From positions 59,003,300-59,067,299 of the forward strand of contig CM049314.1 of the NCBI GenBank assembly GCA_026874595.1: a DNA stretch of 64,000 bases, in the 5' to 3' direction. The notes under the pieces are model-generated. The model did no database searches. It saw only the letters and a list, made by a program, of their open reading frames with translations, and was not told where the DNA came from. The stretch is from Sipunculus nudus (Eukaryota > Annelida > Sipuncula > Golfingiida > Sipunculidae). The translations under genes and the position numbers were made by a program. Below are positions 12,690-27,018 of this stretch, in pieces; the stretch's first letter is position 1; the number at the start of each line of letters is the position of its first letter.

Positions 12690-15329
12690 TGGTAGCCTTT
12701 CGTATCCAAGGTTACACACACCGGTGTCTCGAAAGCCAATAATTGATTGTCATCGTCACTTCCGCCTTCACACTTTTTTGTCGAGCACAATGACATTTCC
12801 CGGAGATTTCTCACCTCATCAAGGACTCTTTACTGTTGCAAGCACGCAGGTCTGACACGCAATGGTAGTTTTTTTTTTAATTTGCAGCCTCAAACGCCTG
12901 ATAAAACGTAAATCCTGCTAAATCAAGTCTATCTAAATTACAGTAACTGTTCGCATACTCCGTTATACTATCCCCGTCAACTGGTTTTTTTTCGCAATTA
13001 TTTACGTACAAATTAAAACACGGGAAAACATTTCCAGATTGACAGAAAGAGCAAAATGCATAATGAACTATTTTTAATATTGGCATACCTCATGTCTGTT
13101 TGCTGTAAACAATTTAAACCTATTTTATGGGAAACTAATTTATACCATGGTATATATACAAAAACATAATTCCCACGTAAAAATTATCGTCACGTGTGAA
13201 AAAAAATATGTATCAGACGATTTAAAAGGAATAAAGGCAAAATCAGAATGTATTCCTCATATCGTGGTTTATAAAAAGGGAGTGATTTGGAAAGTATTAT
13301 AACATATTATTCTCAGCTATTCCTTTATTAAAAAAAGAACTTAAACATTAAAAATTGTTTCATGTATCATGCGGCTTAAGGTTTTTTATTACTTTTAAGA
13401 CTTAGGCAAGTTCCAAAGAGAGTAACGTGTCAGTGATAGAAAGGAGTATCAATTTGTTCTGAAACTCCATTCAACGATTGCAAATGTTATGTTCCTACAG
13501 TAATGTCAAAATCATTAAACACCAAGAAAACAATGCCAAACTGGAACATCTATAAAAGTAACTCGCACAAAGTTCTACACCTAGCAAGTTCATCTAAAAC
13601 AAGGCCTTATATAAAAACGTGCTTCGGACATCTTTAAGACTGCGACTCATTTAGGTAAAATGACTATACAGTATGGTGACCGTTATGGCGACAGTGCATT
13701 CCGTAGCTCTGACGGCCACCTGTCTTCACCGACTATGAATGTTTGGTGGTCTGCAAAGCAATCGCTTTACCTTGCTGTAACTGTAGAGTCTTTGTACCGG
13801 TTTGGGCATGGACAGCACTACTCCACATAAGGTATGCATTTGAACCTTTGTCCAGCCTGGTACCGGCGGCTTGCAATTAACACAAACTTCCTTATTTTCA
13901 AATAATTTAAATATAAATATTGAATATTGTTAATGGATTTTCCATTTTTTATATGTTAGCTCAACTGTAAGTATAACGTGACTGTGTACAATTATGTTTC
14001 GGTTTTGGACAATGTGACAGGGCAGTTATACACACTTATCCTGATGATAACCGGACGCGGTGACTGCTGCACCTGCGGGTCATTGTGTATAATCGTTTCC
14101 ACTGCTGCGTCATCACACCAAAGAACCCCGGAAACTCGGTTCTGATCAAAACCCCTGTCGTTGGCCACCACCTCCTAACTTAACCCGCAAAGCGCTTACC
14201 CTCGGTACCTTCTTCACGCCCTAACGCCCGACATTGAAAAATCTTACCGCCTCGGATTAGATTAGAACTCAAGGCATCCCGTCTTTGAAGCATGTGCTAC
14301 TCTCCTGAGCAACAGAAGCCTTTTCTTTTTTTATGAACTCAGATTAGGCGTGTTTCTATATGTGCCTCTTTCAAATGAGAAACACAGAGAAGAAAAAAAA
14401 AATAAAAGAGATTTTTTTAGATGCTGTGAAATTGACCTTTAAATAAGTCCAAAATCTTCTGTTTTTAGTCAATATTTACGCGTTAATTATAATAATACAA
14501 ATTACAGAACAATACAACTGTTGTTGGTTTCTATTTCAACCTTGAGCTGAAGATAAACCGTGTCCTTTATGACGAAAGCATAGCCCGGGAATTCTTCCTC
14601 AATACCTTTAGTACTTTGGGCTAGAAAGGTTTTTCGGTCTACAGATTACATGAAAGAAATACCAGCATGTTTATGTGGCAAAGATACAGTAAATACAATG
14701 TTGACACCGGCTGTGATAACTATCAATGAAAGGTGTTGCTACATCTTAAAGGATAAAAGAGACAGTCAGCCAGGGAACACAGATTGACGAATATGAACTT
14801 ACCATATTGAATACAAAGGAAAGCTAAGGTCAGAGCGGCCATATTAAGCACCCAAAACATTTTCAGACAAGATGAGAATTTCAGTGCGATGTTATTCGTT
14901 TTTAACCCTTAGGACTCCATCTCCAGTAAAGTGGACATTGGAAGATAGTTATGAAAATTCATGACTGATAACTGAGTGTGTTATTTAATCGAATGGTGTC
15001 AAAGGTTGAAAGGGGGATTTCCAAGACTTACTTCAGGTTAAATTAAACATGTGGGTCATTAATTTATGCGCGAGTCGAACTTCTACTTGCTATAAAGTCT
15101 GTTTTTTTTTAAATGGCTTCCACAATGACAGTTGTTGAAGTAACTGCTGAATGTCGGATTGATGATTAGAGAGTTTGTTGCCATAACACAAATTCTGAAA
15201 TAAAAAACACTTAAAGGTGCCAATTCAGATACTTTTAAAAAATGTATGCGAGTTCTGGCTTCTTCTGTGTATATATTAATAATCTAAGGGTCAGTTTGCT
15301 TGTAAAAAGTTGTTGAACGCCTTTGTGAA

Positions 15330-15500
15330 GGATGTAATAACTTGTTTATCAACAACATGATTGTAAACACAGCAATGTTGACAAACGGAAAAAAAAACAT
15401 GTAACCTTAGGTGTTAGGTTGCTTACATGTAGAGGCAGAAAGGTCATTTGCTGCAAAACGCCATTTGCAAAGCTCTGGCTTAACTGACTTGCTATTAGAT
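15330..15500. repeat. Interspersed repeat, copy 1
   Basis: Shares ordered blocks with 58800-58970: 'aaacac', 'caatgttgac', 'aaaaacatgtaac', 'acatgt', 'gcaaa.c' and 'gacttgct'. Same orientation, perhaps 70% alike by eye. Class unknown. Confidence 0.5.
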
Positions 15501-16257
15501 GCCCTTGTTAAAGTTGTTTTTATTATTTGGAGAGCCCCCACATACACGTTGATATAAACAAAACAAGAAGCCTTTGTGCGGTGATATCCATGTATTCTGG
15601 GCTATTTTTGTAAAAGCTCCAAGGGATAACCTTTAGTTTATGAAGGTTAGGTAGGTGATAAGGCACCTTTAAAACTGTGGTTTAACTTTTAATCAAAGGG
15701 AATTAAATAAAAAAAAGATCAAGATGGCTATCAGCAAAAACACTAAAATCACAATTACGGGTTAAAATACGGAATCCGAGTCTTTTTGTAAAAAAAATAA
15801 GATGAAAGGAATCTAAAGAAATGGAACACTAGTGGTGGACAAATGATAACAAAACAGCCGACGTAATGATTTGTGGATTTTTATATACTATAAAGTTGAA
15901 GATTATTATATATTATATGATATGCGCATATATAATATCATTCAACAACAGTCAGTTAAACTCGACGGATACCTTTAAAGATACCGTGAATGTTCACCAC
16001 GCGGTATCATGACAAAAACAGTTAGATTCAACTTTTTCTATAGTATATTAAAATATATACGTTAATATATAGTATATTTTATAGCAGATGATAAGTTATC
16101 TTGTGTTTCATATTTTTATGTTATCTACTTTTATTCTTCATATGAACTCGCTAAGGTAAATTATAAGTATATTATTTTATACATATATTACCACGTATAT
16201 AATATAATTGTCCGATATAACATGTGTGTATATAAATGTGTGAGACTACCACTTCAA

Positions 16258-16392
16258 AATTTAAAAAAAAGAGTACTTGAGTACTTTGGATTAAATTAAC
16301 ATCGTAACGAAGCTATGATTAAAAAAAAATATTTAAAAAGAAACTTGAGTTCTACTGGATTATATTAACATCGTAACAGAAATATGATTTAA
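16258..16392. repeat. Direct duplication of about 65 bp
   Basis: The pattern 'aaaaa..g..acttgagt.ct..ggatta.attaacatcgtaac...atgatt' occurs twice, near 16260-16322 and 16330-16389. A local tandem duplication with an A-rich junction. Confidence 0.7.
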
Positions 16393-17639
16393 AAAACAAA
16401 CTTACGGACAAAATTATTATTACCCTCATAGGATGCCGGGGGTTTCCAATCCATATATCTTTCCTAATTGGTTCACTGTTAAAATGACGTATAGCGGCGG
16501 TTGCTCTGTCAGGCAGCTGGTTGTGTTTCTGCTTTCACGACATGTCGCAAAAGAGAATAACGCCAAATCTCACGTTAACTATTATGTCGTCTGCCCCGAC
16601 TACAGGTGGTTTTCATTTATAGATCCTGCGAAATGGCAGGGCTTGTCTAGACATAGAAGACATGTCATAAAGAACCACTGTCATCTAAATAACATATAAA
16701 CCCCGTCCAAGGTCCTTAGGACTGTTAAGCAGTGTTAACTTGCAGAACGTCTACTTAGGCCCCTGCCTTCAAAGTAGATACGCGGATGTTAGTATATTGC
16801 CGCCCGGAGATAGCTAGGATTTGAGACTTACAGTTCCAAGAGAATAACATTGCAACACATACAGTTCAAAAGATTTGTGTATATTATTTATCACCATGCA
16901 TGTTAACCAAATGAATATACACTTAAATTAAGTACACGTTCTCCAGGGCGTGGATATTAAGGTTAATCCCCTTTTCTGCAACATCAAAGAAATGCCTAGA
17001 TTCTGGTATCTCGGTTTATGGCGTACCAGGCTTTGTCACGTGATAAGAATCAATGACTTTGATTGGTTGCAAGCCGTTTCATATTATTGATACTAGCTGT
17101 TTTGGGGTCTTGATATATTGTAACGGCGGATAGGAATACAGGAGATGCCGGTAATTGTTTCAGTAAATCCGGTCCATTTTCGTTCTATAAAGATTTAGGT
17201 TGAACGGGCTTTAGGAAAAAAGCTACACGGTGCAATTACCTTGGGTCGAAAGTGGTTCCTATATTTCTTAAACATAAAAACACTATTTTACGTGTCTCGA
17301 GGTCGTTACAGTTCTAACAGACATCTGTACCGGAGAGACAAAATCCCAGTTAAACTGCGTTTTCAATAAACCCTCTTCACATAATCACCAATACCGGTGT
17401 TCCAAGTTTGCGACAGTTGTAAAACAACTTTTACTTTGGGTCATACTGTCAGAACACTAACTGTTTCGTCAAGGTCGAGTTAAAGGTTTTAGATGAATAA
17501 TTTTAAATGCCAGTAAATCCGATTCAATCTTTTTTATGAGTAGGTTTTATTCTCTGTCATTAATTTAAACATTTATTTTGCATGGATTGTACAAATATAT
17601 TTATGTATTAACGAGACCTAGGCACGCTCCATGCTTACG

Positions 17640-17810
17640 GAGATGACGTTTGGTCGTCTTAGTATATAGATGGAGGAAACCGGGGGCCACGGAGGAAGCC
17701 ACCGGTCTCTGACGGGCCCTTATAACCTATACTTATAGCCAAGCCAGGGGAATGAACCTTTGCGACCTCTCTACAGTTCAGGCCCCCTTTCGGTATTAAC
17801 TGTGAAATTA
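17640..17810 (-). mobile_element. tRNA-derived SINE, diverged copy (antisense)
   Basis: The + strand reads 'gatggaggaaaccgg', 'gccac.gagg.aagccaccg', 'gacgggccc' and 'gaacctttgcgacctctc', the complement of the SINE body and tRNA-like head seen more clearly at 27019-27225. The head is degraded and the tail is not resolved. Confidence 0.6.
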
Positions 17811-17917
17811 CCTTGCATTCCCACTCACCAATTTATCATGACTTTGGAAAATGCAGAGGAAAGCACGAAACAAATTTTGATTACCTAAAATTGACCATGC
17901 GCATGGACGGATGAAGT

Positions 17918-17979
17918 GCGTATATGTGTGTGCGTGTGTTTGTGTGTGTGGGTGGGTGGGGGTTGGGGGGGGGGGGGGC
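17918..17979. repeat. TG-rich microsatellite grading into a G run
   Basis: TGTGTG repeats followed by GGGTGGGTGGGGG and about 13 G. G-quadruplex-capable simple sequence. Confidence 0.8.
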
Positions 17980-18394
17980 ATGCCCATTTTGACCTTAACG
18001 TCCTGAAAATAGAAAAATACAGGCTCAGCGCCGTTTTCCTCCTTATACGCCTGCAAGCTAAGTGTCTAAGTGTACGTATAAAGTCCACCAGCATTATCTG
18101 CATTCTTGTTCACCAAGTCCTTAGTGTTGGGCCCCCATTTACTTAAATTCGCTATCCGCCTCTCATGGGTTATCGTTATTAAGGTGAAAAGCTGGTATAT
18201 ACAATACACGGCAAACCAACAGCTGGTTTGCAAAGACCTTTTTTCTGCGAATTCCTACAGTGTCTTCATAGACCAATGACCTGCCACTTACCTTAATTGG
18301 GACATACCTGATCTATGGGAACATTGTCCCTCCATGCATTATGTATCAGCCTGCACCGAACAGCTAACGATTAAGGCAACCAATAAGGAAGAGA

Positions 18395-18590
18395 GAATGG
18401 GGGCCTGGGCAGTCGAGGGGTACTACGTTCGGCTCTCACCGCTGGCGACCCGGGTGGCTATGAGAGTGGGATGTAGTTGCCCATCCGAGTACTGTGGTTC
18501 CCTCCTGTTTTTTTGTACTCCTACAGACGACCGAACGCCTTCATCTGAGCCATGGAGAGTGCCTTGATTAGTAATAATAACTATTTGTAC
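18395..18590 (+). mobile_element. SINE, same family as 27019-27225 (sense), internally altered
   Basis: Shares 'cgctggcgacccgg', 'gctatgagagtggg', 'gaccgaacgcc.tcatc.gagccatgg' and a 3' 'tagtaataata' tail with the SINE at 27019-27225. The B-box region is mutated ('gacccgggtggctatg') and part of the body is missing or diverged. Confidence 0.7.
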
Positions 18591-19847
18591 AGTCCATGTA
18601 AAATAAAAAGGTTTATATCAATGTGAGTAAATATAGTTATAATCCAATCGCAGTTGTACGGATCAGAATAAATGTTATCTAATTTATTTATATCTCAAGC
18701 ATATGTTCGACAGCGAAGTGGTTTGTGTATTCTTATTTATTCTATTTTCTGATATTTACTTTTGTGTTAATTCCTAACATTAATACCCTAGATGATACGA
18801 TCACTGGCCGTATACAGTGACAAGCTTTAACATAGGAATGGACGGATATCCATTGACCAGAAGGGAAAAGTGTAATATGTATTGTCCAGAGTTTAATACA
18901 CAAAGTAATGTAAATGGTCGACACTTTTACACATTTTATTCTGAATGTTGCAATATTTACGTTTCCTTTAAGTTCTCATGGATGCAGTTTGCCGGTTTTG
19001 ACGCAGTCAGTAATTCTGTGCCGTACCACTGTGCCCAGCGTTCATTTCTACAACAGCCAGCCACTTTAACAGCATATCTGTATCTCACTACAAAAGAACA
19101 GAGGCCGCGTGTCGCAGTAAGTTTGTATCACAGACTGGCGCCAGTCACAGCCAGTTAATGTTATTTTTACTCTTCTAACACTGGAGCCAGTCTATGTTCT
19201 ACCACAGACCGCCATAGCATTGATATGGTAATCCATAAGTAACATTCGTTTTAATATTATCACTGTATCTATCTTCGTATTCTTACCCGGTACTATAAAG
19301 GTAAGATTTTAATGACAATATCTCACAATTCTTATAACATGACTGACAAGAATGATAGGAAACACGTGTGCTTCACATTAGGTCTGCGGGATATTATCGA
19401 TATATCGCATATTGCGTATCGCGATACAGTTTCAAATATCGATATTTTTCTAATCATGCCTATTTATTTGGTAAAAAATTGTTTCTGTTACAAATTAAGA
19501 CAACTAAATGGTTTTGAATTCTTGACAGGCTTAAAGTGAAAGCCGCTATCGTGTCTGTAGAGGTTTGGTAGGAAATAACATTATCCTTGAATAGCATTAT
19601 CTCTTAACTGATCAAATGATCCACTTTTTAAACCACGATGTGCAGAGTAAAATCTGATAATGCTGTGTCTTATTCTCTAAACGAATCCTTTGACGTCATT
19701 TGACACACATTTTTGGCGTGATTGGATAATTCACTCACTTGTAATTTTAATTTGGAAGGGTGTATGCATTATGATATATATGCCATGATGATTGTCTAAT
19801 ATGTAATATATTTATGTACTAGTATAATTTGTGCGTTCACCATTTAT

Positions 19848-19895
19848 GTATATATATATATATATATATATATTTAAATATATATATATATATAC
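19848..19895. repeat. (TA)n microsatellite, interrupted
   Basis: Two TA blocks separated by 'tttaaa', followed by tacatatatca. Confidence 0.85.
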
Positions 19896-20227
19896 ATATA
19901 TCATATGTACATTGTATGTTTTATCATTGTAAGACTTAGTATATTTTATTTTATTGTATAATGACAGGGCACGGTGTAAGAACAGTTATATTAACTAAAC
20001 TGGCTAACCTGTATAAATATTTTGAATAAATAAATAAATAAATGTTCAACTAGGCCCGATATACCATATATCAAATGCTCGTCCAAGGAAATATGCATTT
20101 CATATTTCGTGTTTGAAATCTTCTGATCTGCATATACTTTTACTGGCTTAATACATTTTTTATGATAAAATATTGATAAATGATAATAAAATCAATTAAT
20201 CATATATATGTAAATATTTATGTATGG

Positions 20228-20228
<1 letters not shown>

Positions 20229-20273
<45 letters not shown>
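20229..20273. repeat. (TA)n microsatellite
   Basis: Pure TA run of about 45 bp. Confidence 0.9.
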
Positions 20274-20275
<2 letters not shown>

Positions 20276-21612
20276 CACTCATTACCTATAAATGTAATAC
20301 AATTCTGAATAAAGATATATTTCAACACGATCCACTGGGGCTTCTAAATACAACAGTCCACATAAAATGCCTGTTTAGACGCACAATCACGGCTTTACCA
20401 ACATATATTTTCAAACAATTTAATGTTAAGGTTAAGTTTCATGCTTTTTAACAAGGAATTCTGAATTATTTTCATAGTAGAAAGTATTTGTCACAAGGTT
20501 TCATATGATTGAGATACTGCCTCAATGAACCGAATATGGTGAATGGCAGAGACAAGGGTAGATTTTATGAAAACATATTCTTAGATAACATTTAAATAGC
20601 AGCTGATATCATCTGAGGATATTAAGATAATGAGCAAAGTTACTTAAATAGAATAAGTTTGAAATATTTCACCCAAACACCTTAACGAAAAGAGTCTAAC
20701 GATATTACTTGCGGGTTTAACAGGCCTTTATCTTGGGACACTTAGCAAACTAATATTCTTTTGCGCTCACTGCCTGGAGTGCTGACAGTTTCTTGTTTAA
20801 TTGGAGCCATCAGCACGGAGGATTTCAATGTATTGTAAACACCGAAAAAGTCTGAAATACCACAACCCTAAGGCACTGTCTTCATAACATATGCATTACT
20901 GTCCACACTTCAGGGAGCACGAGAGAAAGAAAACTTGTTTCAATTATCTCTTGACCTGAAAGCAGGTGGGATATTGCGTGGATAGCCTTACCTGCTTTTA
21001 GGGGTCTCCTCTGGCTATAGTGCTTCCGAGTGCCTAAGTTAATATTTGGATAATGCCAGGGGAAATGCAGTTTATCATATTGTTCAGAAATATGTTTTCC
21101 TGACTACCAGGTGTTGTTATATGAAATTAGACGCCTCAGGTTATCTTTTTTTCTAAAGCTGATTTAAATAATCTTAACCTAAGTACGTACACCTGCATTA
21201 TTCTATATCGGTTTAAGACCGTGCAGCACACGTGTCCTCTAATTTAATACACTGGTCTCTACTTGAGACCCGGTGTCTACCACACCTGCGGCTCCAGAGG
21301 GTTTAATCGATCCCATTGTTGGATTAAATTGGAAAATAAAGATGAACGCCTGTCCCTAAAGTCGCACTCGTTTTTGAGTCAGGCACGGTCTAAAATTCCG
21401 TGAAGTCTGCGGATGATCGACCGTATATATATTTAATGGCTGAAAAAGGTTGGAATTTGCCCATCACGTTAATGCTTAACTAGAAATTGAGTTAAATTTT
21501 GTTACATTTCCTAAATCTTAAAGTAGAGAGTTTAATGTTTGTTTTTTTTTCAAACAAGATTATGATCGCCATGTTGAATAGACGAAAAACATACAGAGGG
21601 GAGCGTGTATTT

Positions 21613-21614
<2 letters not shown>

Positions 21615-21659
<45 letters not shown>

Positions 21660-21711
21660 CATATATATTATTTGTATTTATATATATATAATATATATAT
21701 ATATATATACC
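21615..21711. repeat. (TA)n microsatellite at the 5' junction of a retrotransposon
   Basis: TA runs with short interruptions ending exactly where retrotransposon coding similarity begins (21712). Confidence 0.85.
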
Positions 21712-23530
21712 AGGGCCTGATGAAATATATCCTTACATACTAAATGAATGCTCATGTAAACTAAGCTTTCCACTGTATAGATTATTTAAGTTATCCCTGG
21801 AGTCAGAAGAATTGCCGGTATAATTGAAAAGATCTCATGTGACACCAATTTATAAAAAAAAGTAACAATTCAAATCCATTTAACTACAGACCAGTTTCTT
21901 TAACTTCATATATCTGCTAAATTCTGGAGAAAAATCTGTACTGGTAGAGAAAAATATATAATTTTCATTAGGAAAACTCTTATTTCTCGGTTCACCAGTC
22001 GGGATTCATACTATAACAGGCTATAACACCACTTACCAACTAGCAGATCTAATTAACTCAATTTGTCATTTACTCGATAACAACAAAGAAGTAGGAGCAT
22101 GCAGTGTTCCTTGACATATGTAAAGCTTTTGATAAGGTATGGATAAGAGACTCAGTATCAAAATTAAATTCTGCAGTTATCAAAGGTAAATTGTTAAGAT
22201 GGATAGAAAAATATTTATCAAAAAGAGAACAGAGGGTAAAAGTAGATCATAAGTTTTTAATATTACTTGGGCATACGCAGGAGGAGTAACACAAGGATCC
22301 ATTTTTGGCTCTTTTCTTTTCCTGATCTTCATAAACGATCTTGCTAACAACATTACTAGTAGTTTTGAATTATTTGCTGGCGATACCATGAGTTACACCA
22401 CCGTGGAAAATCCTACCCTTGTGGCTAAATTACTAAAGGGGGATTAGTGTAAAAACCACACTTGGTAAATAAATTTGTAATTAAAGTGCACATAAATCTG
22501 AATCTATCACATTTAGCCGCAAACGAATCATATTAAATCACCCTCCATTAAAATTAGGCGAGACTAAAATTAAAGAAGTCCATCAACATAAACACTTGGG
22601 CATTATCTTAAGTTATAATTGCCTTTGGAACATTCACACAAACGAAACTGAACATAATACTATTTATCGACTTCAAATCCTCAAACGAATGAATGGTACC
22701 TAGATAGAAGACCCCTTCTCCTGCTGTATTGATGCAACATTAGACCAATATTAGAATACGGTTCCATTATATGGAATAACTGTAGTGAGGAGCTGTCGGT
22801 GATACACGAAAAAGTGCAATTAGAAGCAGCAAGAATCATTATAGGGGGTGAAAAGGGTACCAGTTACATCTTACAATACCAAGAAATATGCCTTTTTACT
22901 CTAAAAAAGGCGAAACACCAAGAAAATTATTTTTTTGGTACAAAATGTTTAAAAAATAAAGCCCGCATTTATTTATGCAATCTGATCAGAACAAACTCAG
23001 TACATGACTGTAATCTGAGAATAGGGGACAAATCACATCAATTCTGTTCATGCTAGCACATCACCTTATAAAAAATTATTTTACCCTTAACTATCACTAA
23101 GTAGAATAATCTTAATTTTGAAATACAAAATAGAAAAATTGTTGCTTTAAAAGACGTTTATTAACAAACAAGAAACCACCTATGTACTACTTTATTGAAA
23201 AAAAGGTAAACGTCAAATATACCGAACAAGTTTCAGATTGAAATGCAGCAATCTAAATAACCACTTAACACAACGTCAAATCATTGACAATTCTTCCTTG
23301 TGGATCTTAAATAGGACGCGCCTACCTTAATTTCCTCGAATGTGCATTATATTTAGATAATGGAAAACACACACACATCTTCACAACCTCGAAAAAGATA
23401 TGGACATATCTCTCAGCACCCAATTAATTATGTATGGCGACCCTAGTAAAGATTTCAGTAAGAAATTATTCCAGTGCCTACAAAATTATATCGAAGATAC
23501 AAAATGTTTCGATTTATCTTAACATGACTA
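21712..23530 (+). pseudogene. 5'-truncated, dead non-LTR retrotransposon (reverse transcriptase)
   Basis: Frame-shifted blocks of a LINE-type reverse transcriptase appear in order. G-P-D-E-I (21716) is followed by V-T-P-I-Y-K-K, then motif A F-L-D-I-C-K-A-F-D-K-V-W (22107). Next comes G-V-T-Q-G-S-I-F-G-S-F-L-F-L-I-F-I-N-D-L (22283), then motif C as F-A-G-D where the family has Y/F-A-D-D (22376), then H-K-H-L-G-I-I-L (22590), then the thumb-like E-K-V-Q-L-E-A-A-R-I-I-I-G (22808). A C-terminal tail trails off near 23530. The frame changes at least three times and stops interrupt it. The endonuclease part is absent, as expected for an aborted 5' end. It resembles jockey/CR1-type LINEs; the exact clade is not determinable by eye. 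It lies in neuroligin intron 1. Confidence 0.9.
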
Positions 23531-26500
23531 ATTGTAAAAAAAATTAAAATCGTCTATTTTATCATAACATCAAACCTTCCTTTTTACCCTTTCTTCTTTA
23601 TATACCTGTGCAACAAACTCTATTTGCAGCATTGGCATCTACAATTCACATTTATCACGAAAGACATTACCATGTTCAAGAAAGATACATATATTTTCAT
23701 TTTCAATTGTTTGATCATGTTTACTTATTATGAAACATACAGAGAAAGAGCAATTAATAAGCTATGTTCGTGTTCAATCCAGAACAACTTGTGCCAAGAT
23801 GAATGTTATATCATTAAGATGTCAGTAAAACTATTTACAACAACATTTAACAGTAGAGGTATGAGACGTAGAAATAACCGCAGCCCGAATCAAAAGAAAT
23901 ATATTGAGAAGGTTATATTGTGCCAAGATAAAAGGAGTCGTGGGTCGGTCAGTGCACCTGACATACTGTTGTACTTAGCCTTGAAGCCGTCCTTTCTGGC
24001 TTCCGTCAATAATATCTTCAACTCGATGTCACCAGCCCCAGTTTTTTTTATTTGAAAATAAAACTCCCGTTTAAGAGGACCAAGAACATTTCCTTTTTTT
24101 TTCCAAGATGTCTTGCAATGGGGAGTTAGAGACTTTTAGTTAAATCAATGAACAGATGCATGTAACGATTTAGACTCGCCCAGTCGGCATGCTTATGTAT
24201 AGCAGTATCCTACTATGTGGGACGTACAGGTGCTGTCATCTGACGGCAAATTGTATAATTAATAGATCTTGGCCAGGCGCCAGCATGGGGGTCAATGACA
24301 CTGTTACGTCTGTCGAGTCATGGTGGTATTAGTGGAAATGTTAATTACTTGCGGTGTGGTAGGTCTGGTTACAATAATAAAGAGTTAGCTTTATTTACAA
24401 AAAAGGAATTATTAAGAGATTGTAGACGAAACTTATTTCTACTTTCTTGAACTATTAAAATTAATAAAGTGATTTATTAAAGAAAGATTATCAGAGAGTT
24501 ACTTGGATTTTTCCTTTTATAAACGCGGTGGTCTGGAGGGGAATCTAACTACTTCACTAATTCACCAGTTTCGGGAATGATGTATAGCTAGATACTTTGG
24601 ACTTTAATCCGGAGTTTAAACTTAAATGACAGATTGGCTAAAAGAGTATTAAATCGGATAAAAATTATTTCTCTTTAATAATTAAACGAAGGAGCTTCAA
24701 TCATAATTAATCATCCATCTTTGTCATAATTAATTACCCATTTTCATTTTGCGATCACCCTCCAGCAAAAAATAACAGAAGCACGGCATGGATCTGTAAA
24801 CAAAGAGGTCAGTCTTCCAGTGCGATAATTATCCCACACTGCTTGTGTGATGTATTAAGACTATCAAGTTGTATAACTGGTCTAAAATTGTCCTTGCAAA
24901 AAGAAGAACTTGCAATTCCTGTATCTTTTGTTGTTGTACGTTAAACGCTACAAAAGCGGCGCCTACAGGTACCAATGTCAGTTAGATGAGGCTGAAAGTG
25001 ATCTTATGATGATAGATGATGAAGTCTAATGAGCCCTACTTGGTTTCTACTAGAATGCAGAGCTTCATCATTCAGTAAATCCTTTCTGTCTCCCAGGTTC
25101 TCAACAATACCAATGGAACGGTATCCTCTGTACACCTCGTTAGAGTCGTTGGCTTCTAGCCTCTACTATTCCGGCTTAGCCATATCAGGGCCGGAGAAAC
25201 ATTAGAAATGTCGTTTTCACACCCAATCCGGTCAAACCTTTTGTTGTTTCATTAATCAACTACTTATGTATTTTATGCGCAGGTTCGATGGGTCGTTAAC
25301 CCCACATGAACTGTGGTTATTATAGCTATATCGCGAGATCCCGATAAAATGGGGCGATATATGAAGCATATATGAAAAAAAAACTAAACTTTCTGCTTAA
25401 ATCTATAGTCGGAACCTGGTCATATTTGATGTTCAAAAACATATAGGACCTGTTTATATCGTTTTATATATTATCACTGTGTCCTTTTTTTTTAATTTTT
25501 GAAACATAAACTCTTTCTACAACACCTCAGTTGTACGAAAACTCGGAGGTTTCCGGCAGATAGACCACGAATCATTTCTTTGGTGTATCATTGAGCCAAC
25601 CAGATAATTCATGAATTGAAAGGGCGAAATGTTCCGAATCACGGAAATGCAATCTAAGCGGAAGTTTTACTGTGAATTATTACATATCAATGATATCATG
25701 TAATAAAATTATGGATATTTTTTTTTAATATATTTCATAACTGCACACAGTGTCGACCCGTCGTTTAAACAAAATATGGTCAATTACCATAAATCCACAG
25801 ATATACTTTTGCAAAGCTTTTACATAAAAAATTGAGACGTCCAGAATTATTTATTCATCTGTTATAGCCAATAGGGACGTGTCAAAGCGGCGTAAGGGAT
25901 GTTGCTTCTTTTCACAATTCCAAATTAACCATTTTCGTATATTAAGAGTAACTTTTTTGGATCGTTCCTAGTTTGGTGTATCGGTAATATTTAATGTAAT
26001 CTCGCCTTGAAGAGCTGCATTAATTGCAATTTCTATTTATAAAACATGATGAGCCTCTTCAGGAAAATGTGCGACCTTGTATGATTATCTTATTTGTATG
26101 CAACATAAACAAATGGAACCATATAAAATAATAAGCAGCTCGTTTAAGAATGTCTTAAATCGATAACCATCACTCAAACCAACATTATTTCTGGTTTACA
26201 AATTTAACATTTTTTTTATCTCACATATTGTAATTAACCATGCTGTGGAAATGCTCAAGCGTGACATGTTTTTATTCTAATACTCTGGAAAAAAACCCGT
26301 AATTATTCATGAATGTTCATATGTGACAACTTTTCAAAAAAGATATAACTGTATAATAATAAAAAAGGAAACGTCTTTGACATAAAAGATATTTAAAGAA
26401 CGGGGTTTATAAAAATGGAGCGGAAATTTGAAAAGTGTATCCCTTGCCAAATAAAATAAAAATACCTCTTTACTCAGACGGTGGTGACATAACCAAATAG

Positions 26501-26960
26501 GTTATATGACAACCTCGATAACACGACCGCCTCGGTTATATGACTATCTTTGTGACACCACTACTTCGGTTACCTGACCATCCCCGGTTACACGAAAGCT
26601 TCGGTAAGACAGACATCTCGCATACATGAATATGTTTATTTAGTATCATGAACAAAAATACAAGAAGAAATAAAATAAATGTCTGCTTATACTACCCAAC
26701 CCTCGGAAATACGGCCGTTTCGGTAACTCGACCACCTCGGCTATACGGCCATCTCGGTTACACGCCCCTTCGATAACACAACGCCTTGGTTGCACGGCCG
26801 TTTATGTTACACGATCGGTTACTTAACTACACGACTACACGGCCACCTCGGCTACACGGCCATCTCGATAACGTGACCGTCTCGGTAAACCGACAACCTC
26901 GGTTATACACTCATCTCTGCTACATGTCCCAATATCTCGACCGCCACCCCTACATGCCCG
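26501..26960. repeat. 17-bp minisatellite, interrupted
   Basis: Units of 16-18 bp of the form gttayacGaCcaycTCG, for example 'gttatatgacaacctcg', 'ataacacgaccgcctcg', 'gctatacggccatctcg' and 'ataacgtgaccgtctcg'. The array runs 26501-26625 and 26702-26960, with unrelated sequence between. Because 17 is not a multiple of 3, the frames over it are accidental. Confidence 0.85.
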
Positions 26961-27018
26961 GCTTAGTAACTTGTTTTTATAAACTAAATTTATTTAACAT
27001 AGATTGTACAACTTATGA

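Noticed and set aside
16433-16699. 88-codon frame with weak inverted ends around it
   Set aside because: No family blocks; inverted similarity too weak to call an element.
23624-24055. 143-codon open frame downstream of the LINE remnant
   Set aside because: No family resemblance, AT-driven composition, no splice or promoter context; likely chance or retrotransposon 3' sequence.
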